Below, piece by piece: positions 55,645 through 64,000 of a stretch of DNA of 64,000 nt (within the stretch, counting starts at the first letter, position 1; each line of letters opens with the position of its first letter). The DNA is taken from positions 1,302,001-1,366,000 of the forward strand of contig NZ_AP027149.1 of the NCBI RefSeq assembly GCF_027925445.1. Reading direction: 5' to 3'. This DNA is from Methylocystis bryophila (GTDB lineage: Bacteria; Pseudomonadota; Alphaproteobacteria; Rhizobiales; Beijerinckiaceae). The notes beneath the pieces are model-generated. The model was given only the letters and a program-made list of their open reading frames with translations. It was not told where the DNA came from and made no database searches. The position numbers and the translations under genes were made by a program.

Positions 55645-55689
55645 TTACGACTTCGCGCAGCCTCGCCCGGTAGCGTCCCCGCTCCCGCT

Positions 55690-55716
55690 TGCGGGGGAGG
55701 GATAGGGAGGGGGCTG
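55690..55716. repeat. Short G-rich dispersed repeat, family D
   Basis: The gcgggggaggg and gggagggggct segments match, in opposite orientation, the element at 61768-61819. It lies between the SRAP gene and the convergent gene. Confidence 0.6.
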
Positions 55717-56214
55717 TCAGAAGCCTCGCCCCGGCGGCGCCGGCTGACATTTGAACACGGCGATCTCGTCGCCAAGATCGTATTTCAGCTCGCCTTTCGC
55801 GAGATCGAGCGTGTCGCGCGTCTGGCTATCGACGCATTTCTTTTTCGTGCCGCTTTGCAGGCAGGCGCGATCCTGGCCGAAGGTGACGAGGTCCTTGTCG
55901 ATCGTGACCACATAGGTCACCTTTTCTTTTTCGCCGAAACTGTCGGGCCCAGAGATGTAAGACTCGCCCTGCGTATATTCCTCGGCGACGCCCTCGCTCC
56001 ACATGATCTCGAGATAGCGCCGCTCGGTGTCGAGCCCGAGGGTCACCTTCTGATCCGTGCGCGCGCAATCGAGGTGGAGTTCCTTCGCGCCGGCGCCCGT
56101 CGCGCTCAAGAAAAGCGCAAGCGTGGCGCCTAGAGCGCAATGCAAAAAAGTGGAAACCGGTTTTTCGCACAAATCGCGCTCTAAGCTTTCGGAATGGAAA
56201 GGTCTGAGCTTCAT
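55717..56214 (-). CDS. Secreted protein of unknown function, N-terminus encoded by a repeat
   Basis: The 165-residue protein has a signal-like hydrophobic segment (about 25-43) followed by a beta-rich domain with four Cys (LDCART, ACLQSGTKKKCVD, FKCQP). ATG at 56214 overlaps the upstream stop by 4 nt (ATGA). Residues about 8-30 (SESLERDLCEKPVSTFLHC) are encoded by a family A repeat; a TTG inside it could give a shorter, cleaner signal peptide. Function unknown. Confidence 0.72.
   Translation of the reverse strand: MKLRPFHSESLERDLCEKPVSTFLHCALGATLALFLSATGAGAKELHLDCARTDQKVTLGLDTERRYLEIMWSEGVAEEYTQGESYISGPDSFGEKEKVTYVVTIDKDLVTFGQDRACLQSGTKKKCVDSQTRDTLDLAKGELKYDLGDEIAVFKCQPAPPGRGF
56131..56183 (-). 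repeat. RIME-like palindromic element, family A copy
   Basis: tagagcgca and cgcgctcta arms enclose gtggaaaccggtttttcgca. The core matches 33955-34007 with a few substitutions. It lies inside the 5' end of the 55717-56214 gene. Confidence 0.85.
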
Positions 56215-56408
56215 CGCCGAGTGTCCAATTCTGTCTTCGCTTCCTTGCAGGCTTCGATCTGTTCCTTGCTGGCGAACCAGTAGTTGACGTTGCAGAGCGC
56301 CTCGTAGCGGCTGTTGACGAATAGCGACCAGAAATAATAGCCCATCACAAGGCCTGTCACGACGAGGAGCGCGAGGGTCGGCGGTCTCAAAAACGTCTCC
56401 GTGGTCAC
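56211..56408 (-). CDS. Small membrane protein of unknown function
   Basis: This protein of about 65 residues has one transmembrane helix (about 10-30, LALLVVTGLVMGYYFW), followed by a short domain with two Cys (EALCNVNYW, QIEACKEAK). GTG start at 56408; a much longer frame upstream looks non-coding. It overlaps the next gene by 4 nt, so the two are a translationally coupled pair. Function unknown. Confidence 0.65.
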   Translation of the reverse strand: MTTETFLRPPTLALLVVTGLVMGYYFWSLFVNSRYEALCNVNYWFASKEQIEACKEAKTELDTRR

Positions 56409-56682
56409 GCGCTTGTTCCGCTCGAGTGCTTTGAGCGACAGAAAATCACGACGCAAATGCGATCGTAAGCGCCACGCCTCCGAAGTCAACGCCGCCCCTC
56501 GCTCCCGCATCCGCCGGGCGTCTTTCCCTGCCGCAAGGATAAAGATCGGCGGCGGCACGGAGAGCAAAGAGCGGGGCGGACCGCAGCGAGCGACCATAGG
56601 CCGCATAACTCATTGAGCATGAAAGCCTAGCACCAGCCTTGACTTCGAGGGACGCATAGCCTATTTCGCGCTCTCCGCACGC

Positions 56683-56759
<77 letters not shown>

Positions 56760-56902
56760 GCCTCGCGACGAATTCCCCTTGAGCCTTGCGGTTCGGCGCT
56801 TGGTGGCGTCGGGAGCGCAGCTCAAATCTTGAAAAATCCGCCGCCTTCTCGTCGATGTTCGGCCAAGGCGACAGCGTCGAGCGGCTCATTGCAGGAGTCC
56901 CG

Positions 56903-58495
56903 ATGCCCATGGATCGCCGCCCCGTCCGCCGCGCTCTGCTTTCCGTCTCCGATAAGAGCGGCCTTGTCGAATTCGCGCGCGCGCTTTCGGCCCGCGGGGT
57001 CGAGCTCATTTCGACCGGCGGCACGCGCAAGGCGCTCACTGCGGCGGGGCTGAGCGTCAAGGACGTCGCCGACGTGACGCAGTTTCCCGAGATGATGGAC
57101 GGCCGGGTCAAGACGCTGCATCCGACCATTCACGGCGGCCTGCTCGCTGTGCGCGAGAATCCTGAGCATGAGGCGGCGATGCTCGCGCATGACATCGCGC
57201 CGATCGATCTCCTCGTCGTCAATCTCTATCCCTTCGAAGCGACGCTCGAGAGCGGCGCCGCCTTCGAGACCTGCGTCGAGAACATTGACGTCGGCGGACC
57301 CGCGATGATCAGGGGGGCGGCGAAGAATCACGATTCCGTCGCCGTGCTCGTCGATCCCTCCGACTATGCGGCGCTGCTTGGCGAGCTCGATGCGCAGAAC
57401 GGCGCGACGACGCTCACCCTGCGCCGCCGCCTCGCGCAAAAGGCCTTTGCGCGCACCGCCGCCTATGACGCAGCGATTTCCAATTGGCTCGCGCAAGAAA
57501 TCGGCGATCCGGCTCCGCCTTGGCGCGCGCTGGGCGGACGTCTCGCGCAGGAGATGCGCTATGGCGAGAACCCGCATCAGGGCGCCGGATTTTATCTGGG
57601 GGGCCCTAAGCGCTTCGGCGTCTCGACGGCGCGCCAGCTGCAGGGCAAGCAGCTCTCCTACAACAACGTCAACGACACCGACGCCGCCTTCGAAAGCGTG
57701 GCGGAGTTCAATCCCGCGCGGACCGCGGCCGTCGTCATCGTCAAGCACGCCAATCCCTGCGGCGCCGCCGAAGGCGCCTCGCTCGAGGAGGCCTATCTGA
57801 GGGCGCTGCGTTGCGATCCCGTCTCGGCCTTCGGGGGCATTGTTGCGCTGAACCGCCGCCTCGACGCCGCCGCGGCGAAGAAAATCGTTGAGATCTTCAC
57901 CGAGGTCATCATCGCGCCGGAAGCCGACGAGGAGGCGGTCGCCATCGTCGCGGCGAAGAAAAACCTGCGCTTGCTCGTGACGGGCGGCGTCCCCGATCCT
58001 CGCGCGCCAGGCCTCGCGCTGCGCGCGGTCGCCGGCGGCTTTCTGGCGCAGAATCGCGACAACGCCGTCGTCGATGACATGAAGCTCGCGGTGGTGACGA
58101 CGCGCGCGCCGAGCGAGGCGGAGCTCGCCGATCTCAAATTCGCCTTTCGCATCGCCAAGCACGTCAAGTCCAACGCGATTGTCTATGCAAAGGACGGCGC
58201 GACCGTCGGCGTCGGCGCCGGCCAGATGTCGCGCGTCGATTCTTCTCGCATCGCCGCGCAGAAGGCGGCGGAGGCCGCTGCGACCGCAGGTTTGATCGAG
58301 AGCCTCGCTAAAGGGTCGGTCGTCGCCTCTGACGCTTTTTTCCCGTTCCCCGACGGCCTCCTCGCCGCGGCCGCCGCCGGCGCGACGGCGGTCATTCAAC
58401 CGGGCGGCTCGATGAACGACGCAGCGGTGATCGCGGCGGCGAATGAGGCCGGGCTTGCCATGGTCTTCACCGGCACGCGCCATTTTCGTCATTGA
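56903..58495 (+). CDS. purH: Bifunctional AICAR formyltransferase/IMP cyclohydrolase
   Basis: PurH performs the last two steps of IMP synthesis, formylation of AICAR and ring closure. The 530-residue protein has an N-terminal MGS-like cyclohydrolase domain ([32 protein letters not shown]) and a C-terminal transformylase domain ([25 protein letters not shown]). AGGAG lies 5 nt before the ATG at 56903. It follows tRNA-Asp. Confidence 0.97.
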   Translation: MPMDRRPVRRALLSVSDKSGLVEFARALSARGVELISTGGTRKALTAAGLSVKDVADVTQFPEMMDGRVKTLHPTIHGGLLAVRENPEHEAAMLAHDIAPIDLLVVNLYPFEATLESGAAFETCVENIDVGGPAMIRGAAKNHDSVAVLVDPSDYAALLGELDAQNGATTLTLRRRLAQKAFARTAAYDAAISNWLAQEIGDPAPPWRALGGRLAQEMRYGENPHQGAGFYLGGPKRFGVSTARQLQGKQLSYNNVNDTDAAFESVAEFNPARTAAVVIVKHANPCGAAEGASLEEAYLRALRCDPVSAFGGIVALNRRLDAAAAKKIVEIFTEVIIAPEADEEAVAIVAAKKNLRLLVTGGVPDPRAPGLALRAVAGGFLAQNRDNAVVDDMKLAVVTTRAPSEAELADLKFAFRIAKHVKSNAIVYAKDGATVGVGAGQMSRVDSSRIAAQKAAEAAATAGLIESLAKGSVVASDAFFPFPDGLLAAAAAGATAVIQPGGSMNDAAVIAAANEAGLAMVFTGTRHFRH

Positions 58496-58533
58496 GCAGA
58501 GCGAGCGCCGCGCGCGGCGCGTCGGGAAGAAAC

Positions 58534-59394
58534 ATGACGGAAGCCTCAAAGACTCTTCTTCGCATCGCCGAGGCGCTGGAGCGGCTTGCGCCGCCGCCGC
58601 CTCAGCAGCCGGATTTTTCCGCGGCCGAAGCTTTCGTCTGGCGCGCCGACGCGCGCGTCCTCTCGCCGATCTTTGAGGTCAATCGTATCGCGCTCGATCT
58701 TCTCGCGGGCGTCGACCGCGCGCGCGATCTGCTTTTTTCCAACACCGAGCGTTTCGCGCGAGGCTTGCCTGCCAATAACGCGCTGCTCTGGGGCGCGCGC
58801 GGCATGGGCAAGTCGTCACTCGTCAAGGCCGTGCATGGCGCGCTGAGCGGGGAGGGGCTCCTCAAGCTCATCGAGATTCACCGCGAGGACATCGAGAGCC
58901 TGCCCCTTCTGCTCGCGGCGCTGCGGGGCAAGGATTATCAGTTCATCGTCTTTTGCGACGATCTCTCCTTCGACGTCGGCGAAGCGAGTTACAAATCCCT
59001 GAAAAGCGCTCTGGAGGGCGGCGTCGAGGGCCGCCCGGCCAATGTGCTCTTCTACGCGACCTCGAACCGGCGGCATCTCTTGCCCCGGGACATGGCCGAG
59101 AATGAGCAGGGCTCGGCCATCCATCCGGGCGAGACGGTGGAGGAGAAGGTCTCGCTCTCCGATCGCTTCGGCCTCTGGCTCGGTTTCCACAAATGCAGCC
59201 AGGATGAATATCTCGCGATGATTGCGGGCTATGCGCGGCGCTGCGGGCTCGACGTCGCGCCCGAGACGCTTCGCGCCGAGGCGTTGGAATGGTCGACGAC
59301 GCGCGGCGCGCGCTCAGGCCGGGTCGCCTGGCAATTCATCCAGGATCTTGCGGGCCGGCTGGGCAAGCGGCTGGACGGCCATTCCTGTGGATGA
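58534..59394 (+). CDS. DUF815 AAA-type ATPase
   Basis: The 286-residue protein has a helical N-terminus and a P-loop ATPase core with Walker A WGARGMGKSS and Walker B FIVFCDDLSF, then FYATSNRRHLLP and SDRFGLWLGFH sensor/second-region motifs. DUF815 proteins are widely conserved in proteobacteria with no assigned role. It lies 38 nt after purH. Its 3' 350 nt are duplicated downstream as a pseudogene. Confidence 0.9.
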   Translation: MTEASKTLLRIAEALERLAPPPPQQPDFSAAEAFVWRADARVLSPIFEVNRIALDLLAGVDRARDLLFSNTERFARGLPANNALLWGARGMGKSSLVKAVHGALSGEGLLKLIEIHREDIESLPLLLAALRGKDYQFIVFCDDLSFDVGEASYKSLKSALEGGVEGRPANVLFYATSNRRHLLPRDMAENEQGSAIHPGETVEEKVSLSDRFGLWLGFHKCSQDEYLAMIAGYARRCGLDVAPETLRAEALEWSTTRGARSGRVAWQFIQDLAGRLGKRLDGHSCG

Positions 59395-59491
59395 ACGTCT
59401 CGCCAACCGGCTCACTCGTCGGGGCGCTCAACGCACTCGACCCGAAGTTTAGCCCCTTTGCCCTTCGAGGCGGACGCCAAACTGCATCTTG

Positions 59492-59707
59492 CTAGCGCCG
59501 GAGTTCATAGTTGGGGCAAGTGTTCACGATTCTCCAACCCGTGCCCGTCCATACCCGTTTCATGCAGTCGAAGCACCGCATCGAGTTACTGAAGTCCTGC
59601 CAGGCGCAGTCGTCGTCAGCCTCCGTCGCTAATGCGGCCGGGCTAAGACATGCAGTCGCGACCAGCGTAACCGCGACTATCGTTGTCCTCATCGCGCGCG
59701 TTGACAT
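59492..59707 (-). CDS. Small Cys-rich secreted protein of unknown function
   Basis: The 71-residue protein has a signal peptide (about 1-27, ending ALA) and a mature part of about 44 residues with four Cys (DDCAWQ, MRCFDCM, VNTCPNY) and three Trp. AAAGGAGC precedes the ATG at 59707. It sits antisense between the DUF815 gene and its truncated copy. No family recognised. Confidence 0.65.
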   Translation of the reverse strand: MSTRAMRTTIVAVTLVATACLSPAALATEADDDCAWQDFSNSMRCFDCMKRVWTGTGWRIVNTCPNYELRR

Positions 59708-59839
59708 TGCGACGTGCTCCTTTGTGACACCCAGCTAGCTTGGAAAGGCGATGATTCCTCGAATCCTGCGCCCGCCGTGGAATGTGTGTCAGCTGGCTAT
59801 GGCGGCAAGTCCGCAACCTGCATTCACACAGGTTTTTTA

Positions 59840-60184
59840 TGCTCTTCTACGCGACCTCGAATCGGCGGCATCTCTTGCACCGGACATGGCCGAGAATGAG
59901 CAGGACTCGGCCATTCATCCGGGCGAGACCGTGGAGGAGAAGGTCTCGCTCTCCGATCGCTTCGGCCTCTGGCTCGGTTTCCACAAATGCAGCCAGGGTG
60001 AATATCTCGCTATGATTTCGGGCTATGCGCGGCGCTACGGCCTCGACGTCGCGCCCGAGACGCTTCGCGCCGAGGCGTTGGAATGGTCGACGACGCGCGG
60101 CGCGCGGTCGGGCCGGGTCGCCCCGTAATTCATCCAGGACCTCGCGGGCCGTCTCGGCAATCGGCTGGTCGCCGTCTCCGATTG
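59840..60184 (+). pseudogene. Truncated duplicate of the DUF815 ATPase 3' end
   Basis: The sequence matches 59044-59394 closely, starting at tgctcttctacgcgacctcg. It lacks the P-loop half. Relative to the parent it has a 1-nt deletion after cggcatctcttg (frameshift) and an in-frame taa where the parent has the Trp-Gln codons of the VAWQFIQ segment. It is a dead partial duplication. Confidence 0.9.
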
Positions 60185-60189
60185 ACGCT

Positions 60190-60822
60190 TCATTCCTTCG
60201 CGCGCCAGCAGCCTTCGAGATGGTCGTCCACCATGCCGACCGCCTGCATGAAGGCGTAAACGACCGTCGGGCCGCAGAATTTGAATCCTTTCGCCCGCAG
60301 ATCCTTGGAGATGCGCTCGGAGAGCGGCGTATGCGCCGGCACGTCGCGCATAGTCTTCGGCCGGTTGACGAGCGGCGCGCCGTCGACGAAGTCCCATAGA
60401 TATTGGGAAAATCCCGTCCTCGCCTCGATCTCGAGAAAGGCCCGGGCCGAAAGAATCACGCCTTCGATCTTGGCGCGATTGCGCACGATCGACGGATCGG
60501 CGAGCAGCGCTTCGACGCGCGCGGCGTCGTAGCGCGCGAGACGTTCGGGATCGAACCCCTCGAAGGCTCTTCTGAATGATTCGCGCTTGCGTAGGATGAC
60601 GATCCAGGAGAGCCCGGCCTGAAAACCGTCGAGGGCGAGCTTTTCGAACAGCGCCTTCGAAGAGAACTCGGGCCGGCCCCATTCCTCGTCGTGATAGGCG
60701 ACGTAAAGCGAATCCTCGCCGCACCAGGGGCAACGCGCTTTTCCGTCGCCGTGGCGCGCGAGCTGTGCCTCTCGCCAAGCCAGAGGATTTTGGCGCTGGG
60801 GGTTTTGCGGTTTTGCGACCAT
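60190..60822 (-). CDS. tag: 3-methyladenine DNA glycosylase I
   Basis: Tag excises 3-methyladenine from alkylated DNA. The 210-residue protein has CPWCG and YHDEEWG near the N-terminus (zinc ligand Cys and His plus the conserved Glu), LFEKLALDGFQAGLSW, and AKGFKFCGPTVVYAFMQAVG with HLEGCW at the C-terminus. It ends just after the DUF815 pseudogene, in convergent orientation. ATG at 60822. Confidence 0.94.
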   Translation of the reverse strand: MVAKPQNPQRQNPLAWREAQLARHGDGKARCPWCGEDSLYVAYHDEEWGRPEFSSKALFEKLALDGFQAGLSWIVILRKRESFRRAFEGFDPERLARYDAARVEALLADPSIVRNRAKIEGVILSARAFLEIEARTGFSQYLWDFVDGAPLVNRPKTMRDVPAHTPLSERISKDLRAKGFKFCGPTVVYAFMQAVGMVDDHLEGCWRAKE

Positions 60823-61028
60823 CTCTGCTCGGCGGTTTCCTCGACGAGGTCCGGCGATTTCCCCGCGCGAGTTCGGATTGCCTTCGTCCCGACATTCGGA
60901 TTATCGTCATTATACGCGATGCGGCAGGCGGAGAACTATGCAGGTCCGCGCGCTCGAGGCGCGCTCGCCGCCATTTTTCAGCGCTGCTCACCCGAGCGCG
61001 GGGAGCTTCTCGGTTTGGAGAAGAAAGA

Positions 61029-61766
61029 ATGTCGGTCCGATTTGTCCCTCTCGCCGTCGCGTCTCTCGCGCTGGGCGCCATCGTCGTTCCGGCGCAGGCG
61101 CAGCAGGTCAGCGTGCAGAAGGAATGCGGCTCCGAATACCAGGCGGCCAAGGCAGCGGGCTCGCTCAATGGCCAGAGCTGGCAGGAGTTCCTGAAAGATT
61201 GCCGCGCGCGTCATGCGGGCGCGAGCCCGGCGGCGGCTCCGGAGCCCGCCCCTGCGGCGGCGGCGCCGGCCGCCGCGGCCGCCGCGACGGCGCAGGAGCA
61301 TTTGAGCGTGCAGAAAGAGTGCGGCTCGGAATATCAGGCCGCCAAGGCCGCGGGTTCGCTCAATGGCCAGAACTGGCAGCTGTTCCTGAAAGATTGCCGC
61401 GCACGCCACGCCGCTCCCGCTGCTGCGGCGGCGCCTGCAACCGCTCCGGCTCCGGCTCCGGCTCCAGCTCCGGCCGCGCCTACGCCTGCAGCCGCGGCTC
61501 CGACAGCGGCTCCGGCTCCAACAGCGGCTCCCGCACCGGCAGCTGCTCCCGCGGCGGCTCCGGCCGCCGAAGCGCCCGCTGGCGCTGCGACCACCAAGAC
61601 CGGTAAGCCGCTGAGCGCCGGAACGCAGGCCTTCATCGAGCGCGAGAAGGCGTGCGGAGCCGAGTGGCGCGCCAAGAAGGCCGCGATCCTGAAGGCCAAT
61701 CCAAAGGCGACTTGGCCTTCTTACCTCAGCGAATGCAACAAGCGCCTGAAGGCTCAGGGCCGCTGA
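61029..61766 (+). CDS. Secreted Ala/Pro-rich protein with three Cys-containing modules
   Basis: The 245-residue protein has a signal peptide ending AQA. Two near-identical modules follow (CGSEYQAAKAAGSLNGQ, then FLKDCRARHA), separated and followed by low-complexity Ala/Pro linkers. A third, diverged module at the C-terminus has EKACGAEWRAKKA and WPSYLSECNKRL. Each module has two Cys that could form a disulfide. GGAG lies 8 nt before the ATG. The module is frequent in Rhizobiales secreted proteins; its function is unknown. Confidence 0.82.
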   Translation: MSVRFVPLAVASLALGAIVVPAQAQQVSVQKECGSEYQAAKAAGSLNGQSWQEFLKDCRARHAGASPAAAPEPAPAAAAPAAAAAATAQEHLSVQKECGSEYQAAKAAGSLNGQNWQLFLKDCRARHAAPAAAAAPATAPAPAPAPAPAAPTPAAAAPTAAPAPTAAPAPAAAPAAAPAAEAPAGAATTKTGKPLSAGTQAFIEREKACGAEWRAKKAAILKANPKATWPSYLSECNKRLKAQGR

Positions 61767-61767
61767 G

Positions 61768-61819
61768 CGCCCCCTCCCTCACCCTCCCCCGCTCGCTTCG
61801 CTTAGCGGGAGAGGGGGCG
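61768..61819. repeat. Palindromic dispersed repeat, family D
   Basis: A ctcccccgct half and agcgggagaggg half form a stem around cgcttcgctt. The left part matches the element at 55690-55716 in reverse orientation. It lies between two convergent genes and may also terminate transcription. Confidence 0.65.
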
Positions 61820-61843
61820 GCGGCCGCGCCCCGCCTCATAGCC

Positions 61844-62842
61844 TCAAGTCATCACCACATTCACCGCGCTTTCCGGCAGATCCTTGCCGAAGCAGCGCTG
61901 GTAGAACTCGGCGACGAGCGGTCGCTCCAGCTCGTCGCAGCGATTGAGGAAGGTCACGCGGAACGCGAAGCCGATGTCGCCGAAAATCTCGGCGTTCTCG
62001 GCCCAGGTGATGACCGTGCGCGGGCTCATCACGGTCGAAAGGTCGCCGGCCATGAAGGCGTTGCGCGAGAGGTCGGCGACGCGCACCATCTTGTTCGCCG
62101 CGTCCTTGCCCTCCTTGGTCTTCTGCAACGATTTGACCTTGGCGAGCACGATGTTGGTCTCGGCGTCGTGCGGCAGATAATTCAGCGTCGTGACGATCGA
62201 CCAGCGGTCCATCTGCCCCTGGTTGATCTGCTGCGTGCCATGGTAGAGCCCCGAGGTGTCGCCGAGGCCCACCGTGTTCGCGGTCGCGAACAAGCGAAAA
62301 GCCGGATGCGGCCGGATCACGCGATTCTGATCCAACAGCGTCAGCTTGCCGGAGACCTCCAGCACGCGCTGGATGACGAACATCACGTCGGGGCGGCCCG
62401 CGTCATATTCGTCGAAACAGAGCGCCACGTTGTTTTGCAGCGCCCAGGGCAACATGCCGTCGCGGAATTCCGTGACTTGCTTCCCCTCACGCAAGACGAT
62501 CGCGTCCTTGCCGACGAGGTCGATGCGCGAAACATGGCTGTCCAGGTTGACGCGCACGCAGGGCCAGTTCAAGCGCGCCGCCACCTGCTCGATATGCGTC
62601 GATTTTCCGGTGCCGTGATAGCCGGTCACCATCACGCGGCGATTGCGGGCGAAGCCCGCCAGAATGGCGAGCGTCGTCTCCCGATCGAAGAGATAGTCGG
62701 GATCGAGGTCCGGGACATACGGGTCGGCCGTCGAATAGGCCGGAACCATCATGTCCGTGTCGATCTTGAAGAGCTCGCGCGCGGAAACTGTCGTGTCCGG
62801 CAGTCCCGAACCATTCGCGGCGGCTTTTTCCAGGGCGACCAC
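61844..62842 (-). CDS. cobS: Cobaltochelatase subunit CobS
   Basis: CobS is the AAA+ ATPase that, with CobT and CobN, inserts cobalt into hydrogenobyrinic acid diamide in aerobic B12 synthesis. The 332-residue protein has Walker [11 protein letters not shown], Walker [10 protein letters not shown], and [20 protein letters not shown], all typical. The start is GTG with GAGGAAGA upstream. The expected next gene, cobT, is absent: an unrelated convergent gene occupies the place. It follows the J-domain gene, the usual order. Confidence 0.94.
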   Translation of the reverse strand: MVALEKAAANGSGLPDTTVSARELFKIDTDMMVPAYSTADPYVPDLDPDYLFDRETTLAILAGFARNRRVMVTGYHGTGKSTHIEQVAARLNWPCVRVNLDSHVSRIDLVGKDAIVLREGKQVTEFRDGMLPWALQNNVALCFDEYDAGRPDVMFVIQRVLEVSGKLTLLDQNRVIRPHPAFRLFATANTVGLGDTSGLYHGTQQINQGQMDRWSIVTTLNYLPHDAETNIVLAKVKSLQKTKEGKDAANKMVRVADLSRNAFMAGDLSTVMSPRTVITWAENAEIFGDIGFAFRVTFLNRCDELERPLVAEFYQRCFGKDLPESAVNVVMT

Positions 62843-62989
62843 TCTTCTTCCTCCTCAGCGCGTTCGAAATTCTCCCGGTCGAACGCCATCCGCATTCACT
62901 GATCGAGCATGGTCTCATCCAAGACCGCTTCGCGCTTTTGGGCGCAGGCTCTTAAAGACCCGCTCAAGACCCGGCCAACGGCGAGGCCG

Positions 62990-63595
62990 TCAGACGAGGT
63001 GAGCGGCTCGCAGGGTTCTATAGGCGTGGATGATTTCCCGCAATTTTTCCTCGCGAGAGCGGTCTCCACCGTTGGCGTCGGGATGATGGCGCTTGACCAG
63101 CTCCTTGTAGCGGGCCTTGATCGCCTCCCCGTTCGCGGCGTCGTCGAGGCCGAGCGCGTCGAGCGCCCGCATCGTCACCGGCGAATAGCGCGGCCCACGC
63201 CCTTCCGTGGTCCGGCTTCCGTGGTAGCGCGGCCGGTAGGACCCCAGCGGGTCGGCGTGATCCGAGGCGCGCGGGCCATCATGGCGAAAGCCCGCCGCCC
63301 CCCGCTTGACGCCCATCGACCAGGTCGGGCGATGGCCGACCGCGGCGTCCTTGAGGTAGCGGGCGACCGCCTCGTCGCTCATCCCATTGAAGTAATTGTA
63401 GGAATTATTGTATTCCCGGACATGAGCGAGGCAGAAGCAGAAATATTGTCCTTCGCGCAGCCGCCCCATCGGCGCGCGAAACTCCCCGGGCGCCTCGCAG
63501 CCCGGAGAATCGCAGCGCATTCCGGTCGGTCGGGCGGGCCGCTCGGGACCGCGGCGGGTGCGGATACGGTCGAAGAGGGGTGAATTCAGATCCAT
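62990..63595 (-). CDS. J-domain (DnaJ-like) protein
   Basis: The 201-residue protein has an N-terminal Cys-containing region (CDSPGCEAPGEFRAP, FCFCLAHVREYN), a linker, and a C-terminal J-domain with ALGLDDAANGEAIKARYKELVKRHHPDANGG, including the HPD motif that stimulates Hsp70. This C-terminal J-domain arrangement next to bolA and cobS is typical of Rhizobiales. Client proteins unknown. Confidence 0.9.
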   Translation of the reverse strand: MDLNSPLFDRIRTRRGPERPARPTGMRCDSPGCEAPGEFRAPMGRLREGQYFCFCLAHVREYNNSYNYFNGMSDEAVARYLKDAAVGHRPTWSMGVKRGAAGFRHDGPRASDHADPLGSYRPRYHGSRTTEGRGPRYSPVTMRALDALGLDDAANGEAIKARYKELVKRHHPDANGGDRSREEKLREIIHAYRTLRAAHLV

Positions 63596-63702
63596 GCTCG
63601 CCCATTATGGGGATGCGCTGCGCCGCGGCAAGACGAAATCGCGGTCAGGAAGCTGATGCGATGGGCGCGACTCTTGCTTCGACGCTCAAGAAAGGGACAA
63701 TC

Positions 63703-63993
63703 ATGACGCAAATGAGCGACGGAGCCGTCAAGCAGTTGATCGAGGAGCGGCTCGGCCAGGGACTCGAGCCGACGAGATTGCTCGTTACCGATGATTCGGG
63801 TCGCCATGCGGGGCACGCCGGCCACCGCCCGGGCGCCGAGACGCATTTTCGTGTCGAGATCGTCTCCTCGGCCTTCTCGGGGAAAAGCCGCCTCGAGCGC
63901 CACCGGCTCGTCAACGACCTCCTGAAGGACGCCTTCGCGGCGGGCATGCATGCGCTAGAGCTCAAGGCCAAGGCGCCGGACGAAGCGCATTAA
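63703..63993 (+). CDS. BolA-family protein
   Basis: The 96-residue BolA-like protein has IEERLGQGLEPTRLLVTDDS, a HFRVEIVSSAF strand, and the conserved RHRLVNDLL helix. BolA proteins act with monothiol glutaredoxins in Fe-S cluster and stress responses. AAAGGGA precedes the ATG at 63703, which is preferred to an ATG at 63661. Divergent from the J-domain gene. Confidence 0.92.
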   Translation: MTQMSDGAVKQLIEERLGQGLEPTRLLVTDDSGRHAGHAGHRPGAETHFRVEIVSSAFSGKSRLERHRLVNDLLKDAFAAGMHALELKAKAPDEAH

Positions 63994-64000
63994 CGCATGA

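Overview
This window is a contiguous piece of the chromosome of a high-G+C alphaproteobacterium, and a type II (Methylocystaceae/Methylosinus-like) methanotroph is the best fit. The decisive evidence is a complete pmoCAB operon for particulate methane monooxygenase at 38.7-41.8 kb, together with a class I PHA synthase, CckA and CcrM cell-cycle regulators, Omp25/31-type porins, DUF2093 and DUF2232 proteins, a J-domain protein next to cobS, and RIME-like intergenic palindromes. PmoA departs from the canonical type II PmoA at many positions, in the way I recall for the second isozyme (pMMO2).

Layout. 0-9.3 kb: a Bax inhibitor-1 protein, LspA, a TonB-like protein, a tandemly duplicated pair of two-barrel outer membrane proteins with duplicated upstream regions, and CckA. 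9.4-18.4 kb: a FliO-like membrane protein, a GH25 lipoprotein, MgtE, a polysaccharide deacetylase, the tatABC operon, a MarR regulator, a YXWGXW secreted protein and a HAD phosphatase. 18.5-30.9 kb: an APC permease flanked by a decayed HAD copy, an Omp31-like porin, waaA-lpxK-DUF2093, an MFS transporter, PhaC, an EEP-family phosphohydrolase and an HNH endonuclease. 31-35.5 kb: comM (yifB) with an apparent 8-nt deletion, an SH3 secreted protein, a methyltransferase and small proteins.

35.6-43.8 kb is the C1 region: DUF779 and an ExaC/AcoD-type aldehyde dehydrogenase on the minus strand; an unannotated 36-residue single-helix membrane peptide with its own ribosome-binding site and terminator; an A+T-rich regulatory block; pmoC-pmoA-pmoB with a terminator; then a hybrid histidine kinase. 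PmoB and PmoC retain the copper ligands expected from Methylococcus capsulatus numbering. Methane oxidation by pMMO supplies reducing power and carbon; PhaC stores excess carbon, and the aldehyde dehydrogenase may remove aldehydes.

43.8-64 kb: a TPR protein, rplI with a DUF2232 protein, a GFA/TfoX pair opposite an HxlR regulator with a visible promoter/operator, an atypical membrane gene, heparinase, ccrM, rnhB, a PA0069-type radical SAM protein, YchJ, an SRAP protein, tRNA-Asp, purH, a DUF815 ATPase plus its truncated pseudogene copy, tag, a three-module Ala/Pro-rich secreted protein, cobS, a J-domain protein and bolA. No transposase, phage gene or CRISPR array was seen. Mobility is represented only by dispersed palindromic repeats and small segmental duplications.
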